A stretch of DNA of 14,154 nt from NCBI GenBank assembly GCA_026391995.1, contig JAPLCY010000132.1:1-14154 (forward strand). The letters are read 5' to 3'. How positions within the stretch are numbered: position 1 is the stretch's first letter; every line of letters begins with the position of its first letter. Origin of the DNA: Candidatus Auribacterota bacterium (GTDB lineage Bacteria; Auribacterota; Tritonobacteria; UBA1439). The notes below the pieces were generated by a model. It searched no databases. It was not told where the DNA came from and saw nothing but the letters and a program-made list of their open reading frames with translations. A program made the translations under genes and the position numbers. This document shows positions 12,758 to 14,154 of the stretch, piece after piece.

Positions 12758-13645
12758 ATGAGCATAACGATAGTTTTATCAATGTGTATGGCCGTACTAT
12801 TAACACCTGCCTTGTCTTCGGCATCTGATAAGACATTGGAAACCTCTCACCTTATAGTGAGTGACGCCACGGGCAATCTTTCAGATGAGCAACTAAAACG
12901 ATTAGCAGACCAGGCGCAGGAAACACTGAGTAGAATCCTTGCATTCTGGTCTGCTGATCCCGGAATAGCACGATTTGGAAAGATAAGGGTGGTTTTTGAT
13001 GTACCGCGCAGGGATGTCTACTCGAGTGTTTTTTATTGGGACAAGAAGGGAGATCAAAGAATACGCGTCGTTCGGGTTTTCGGCACTGATGGAGCACCGC
13101 AAATGATGGCACACAAGCTTACGAGTGCCGTATTTCCCCAAAAGGATAAATTGATTCGCAACATGATGGGTATTCTTACAGAGGCGCAAGTTGGCAATCC
13201 ATTAACTTTCCCCATGTGTGGATTCAGCAGTGACGACTGGGTATTGGCTCTCTTGAAAACAAAATCATACATCCCTCTGAATGAATTGGGACCGGATCAT
13301 GAGTCATGGGGTATGAAGGACGCGGGCGGCGGCAGGCTCTCGATTCACGACAAAGCCAAACAACACAAGGCCTATGCCGAAACAGGGTCCTTCGGCAACT
13401 ATCTGTTTCAGACCTACGGAATCAACAAGATAAAGCAGTTCCAACGGCTCTCCCATGAGAAGGATCGGCCATGGCAGGACGTGTTCGGGATCAGCCTGCA
13501 AGAACTTGAGACGAATTGGCTCAAGACTCTGAGGGCGAATGAAAAAACAAAAGAGGAAAATATTTCGATAGTATCGAAGTTGATTAAAAGGAACCCGAGT
13601 ACAGCCTGTGCGGAGGCGCAGCAACACGTAACGAGCAAACGGTAA
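12758..13645 (+). CDS. Secreted gluzincin-like protein with degenerate HExxH (putative pseudopeptidase)
   Basis: A signal peptide is clear (MSITIVLSMCMAVLLTPALS, cleavage near SSASDK). The order of motifs recalls the peptidase-MA-like metallopeptidases often found in bacterial secreted proteins: an N-terminal LIVSDATGNLSDEQLKRLAD part, a zinc-site helix, a GILTEAQ helix, and the C-terminal block ETGSFGNYLFQTYGINKIKQ, with WQDVFGISLQELETNWLKTL. The zinc-site helix reads AHKLTSAVF (His119-Lys-Leu-Thr-Ser123) where HExxH is expected, so the catalytic Glu and second His are missing. Glu142 sits where a third ligand would. It should be inactive if this homology is right. GGGAG at 12747-12751 supports ATG 12758. 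It follows the last attC, but no attC closes it, so cassette membership is unproven. Its first half is richer in A+T than the chromosome. Confidence 0.65.
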   Translation: MSITIVLSMCMAVLLTPALSSASDKTLETSHLIVSDATGNLSDEQLKRLADQAQETLSRILAFWSADPGIARFGKIRVVFDVPRRDVYSSVFYWDKKGDQRIRVVRVFGTDGAPQMMAHKLTSAVFPQKDKLIRNMMGILTEAQVGNPLTFPMCGFSSDDWVLALLKTKSYIPLNELGPDHESWGMKDAGGGRLSIHDKAKQHKAYAETGSFGNYLFQTYGINKIKQFQRLSHEKDRPWQDVFGISLQELETNWLKTLRANEKTKEENISIVSKLIKRNPSTACAEAQQHVTSKR

Positions 13646-13725
13646 ACAGAGGCAATACGATTCTGTCATCTACTCGCATCGAGCTGGTCATCGACCGGTA
13701 GCACGCGGCCGGTGAAAGGGACAGT

Positions 13726-14154
13726 ATGAAGTGCGTGCTCTGGATGATGCTCGCCTTGGCGTTCGTCGGCGCCGTGCTTGTCGCCATGCGTCCGGCCGCG
13801 ACGCCGTCCCGTGCATCCGCGGATCAGCCTCCCGTCATACCGCTCATTGATGCGGCCATGAAGGCACGGCTACGCGAAGTATATCTGCGCGGGCAGGCGA
13901 CGGGGAACCATCCAGATACCTTCAGCAAGATCGGCGACAGCATCACCGCCACCTACTCGTTCCTTGCCGTCACCATCGGCTGCGACGACTACAACCTCGC
14001 CGGGCATGCCGAACTCCAGGCGGCAATTGACTATTTCAAAACCCGCGAATTCACTCCCGATACCACCGATGTCTGGTGCGGGGTGTCGAACTCATTTTCG
14101 CGCGTGAGCAGGAGTGCGGAGAGCGGCTGGAGCGCCGCCTCGGCCCTCGAAACG
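13726..14154 (+). CDS. Secreted protein with GDSxT (SGNH-like) motif, 3' partial
   Basis: The frame from ATG 13726 stays open to the window end (143 codons). It starts with a signal peptide or anchor (MKCVLWMMLALAFVGAVLVA). After a Pro/Ala linker it reads VYLRGQATGNHPDTFSKIGD-SITATYSFLA. The Gly70-Asp71-Ser72 motif resembles block I of SGNH/GDSL hydrolases, whose Ser is the nucleophile. The later NLAGHAELQAAIDYFKTREF and NSFSRVSRSAESGWSAASAL stretches recall a family of extracellular proteins from metagenomes that I cannot name. The catalytic Asp/His block lies beyond the window, so activity cannot be judged. AAAGGG at 13715-13720 gives a fair ribosome site. Composition returns to GC-rich, so this is probably resident chromosome after the accessory segment. 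Confidence 0.6.
   Translation, partial: MKCVLWMMLALAFVGAVLVAMRPAATPSRASADQPPVIPLIDAAMKARLREVYLRGQATGNHPDTFSKIGDSITATYSFLAVTIGCDDYNLAGHAELQAAIDYFKTREFTPDTTDVWCGVSNSFSRVSRSAESGWSAASALET

Noticed and set aside
13600..13725. Possible closing attC after the pseudopeptidase gene
   Set aside because: AAC and GTT-like triplets occur, and a 5-bp ACCGG/CCGGT stem lies at 13694-13713, but there is no R''/L''/L'/R' order and no complement of the 12696-12704 core.

Overview
The window is GC-rich bacterial DNA, probably from an uncultured environmental lineage. I cannot place it in a phylum from sequence alone. It holds a heavy-metal-type RND efflux operon, housekeeping genes (NAD synthetase, a thioesterase) and an accessory segment that is visibly richer in A+T.

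Layout. (1) 1-5480, plus strand: tripartite efflux operon with a TolC-like outer-membrane protein (5' end outside the window), a periplasmic adaptor and an RND pump. A 266-bp run of small perfect hairpins separates adaptor and pump. (2) 5481-5833: AT-rich intergenic DNA with a sigma70-type promoter, then a multi-pass membrane protein that needs one frameshift near 6570 to be complete. (3) 6849-8224: an FmdB-type zinc ribbon overlapping, in another frame, a TPR protein, followed by an intrinsic terminator at 8279-8324. (4) 8323-10826, minus strand: glutamine-dependent NAD+ synthetase broken by one missing base exactly in its SGGIDS loop, a hotdog thioesterase, and a DUF6941-like protein. (5) 10908-12704: integron gene cassettes. 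Four attC-type sites bound three cassettes: hicB-hicA toxin-antitoxin, a DUF2148 ferredoxin-domain protein, and a small membrane protein whose reading frame runs into its own attC. No integrase gene is visible, so this is a cassette cluster lacking intI within the window. (6) 12758-13645: a secreted protein resembling a gluzincin metallopeptidase in which HExxH is replaced by HKLTS. (7) 13726-end: a secreted protein with a GDS motif, cut by the window end.

The strongest signal is the cassette array. It rests on base-level evidence: each attC has paired L''/L' arms, three of them with a single unpaired G, and the two ends of the hicBA cassette and of the membrane-protein cassette are exact reverse complements (8-9 bases), as the integron mechanism predicts. 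Three attC sites share one architecture and the fourth is of a different type.

A second theme is frame disruption. Three sites between about 6570 and 9060 interrupt otherwise well-conserved reading frames. They could be assembly indels, programmed shifts or real decay; only read-level data can separate these.
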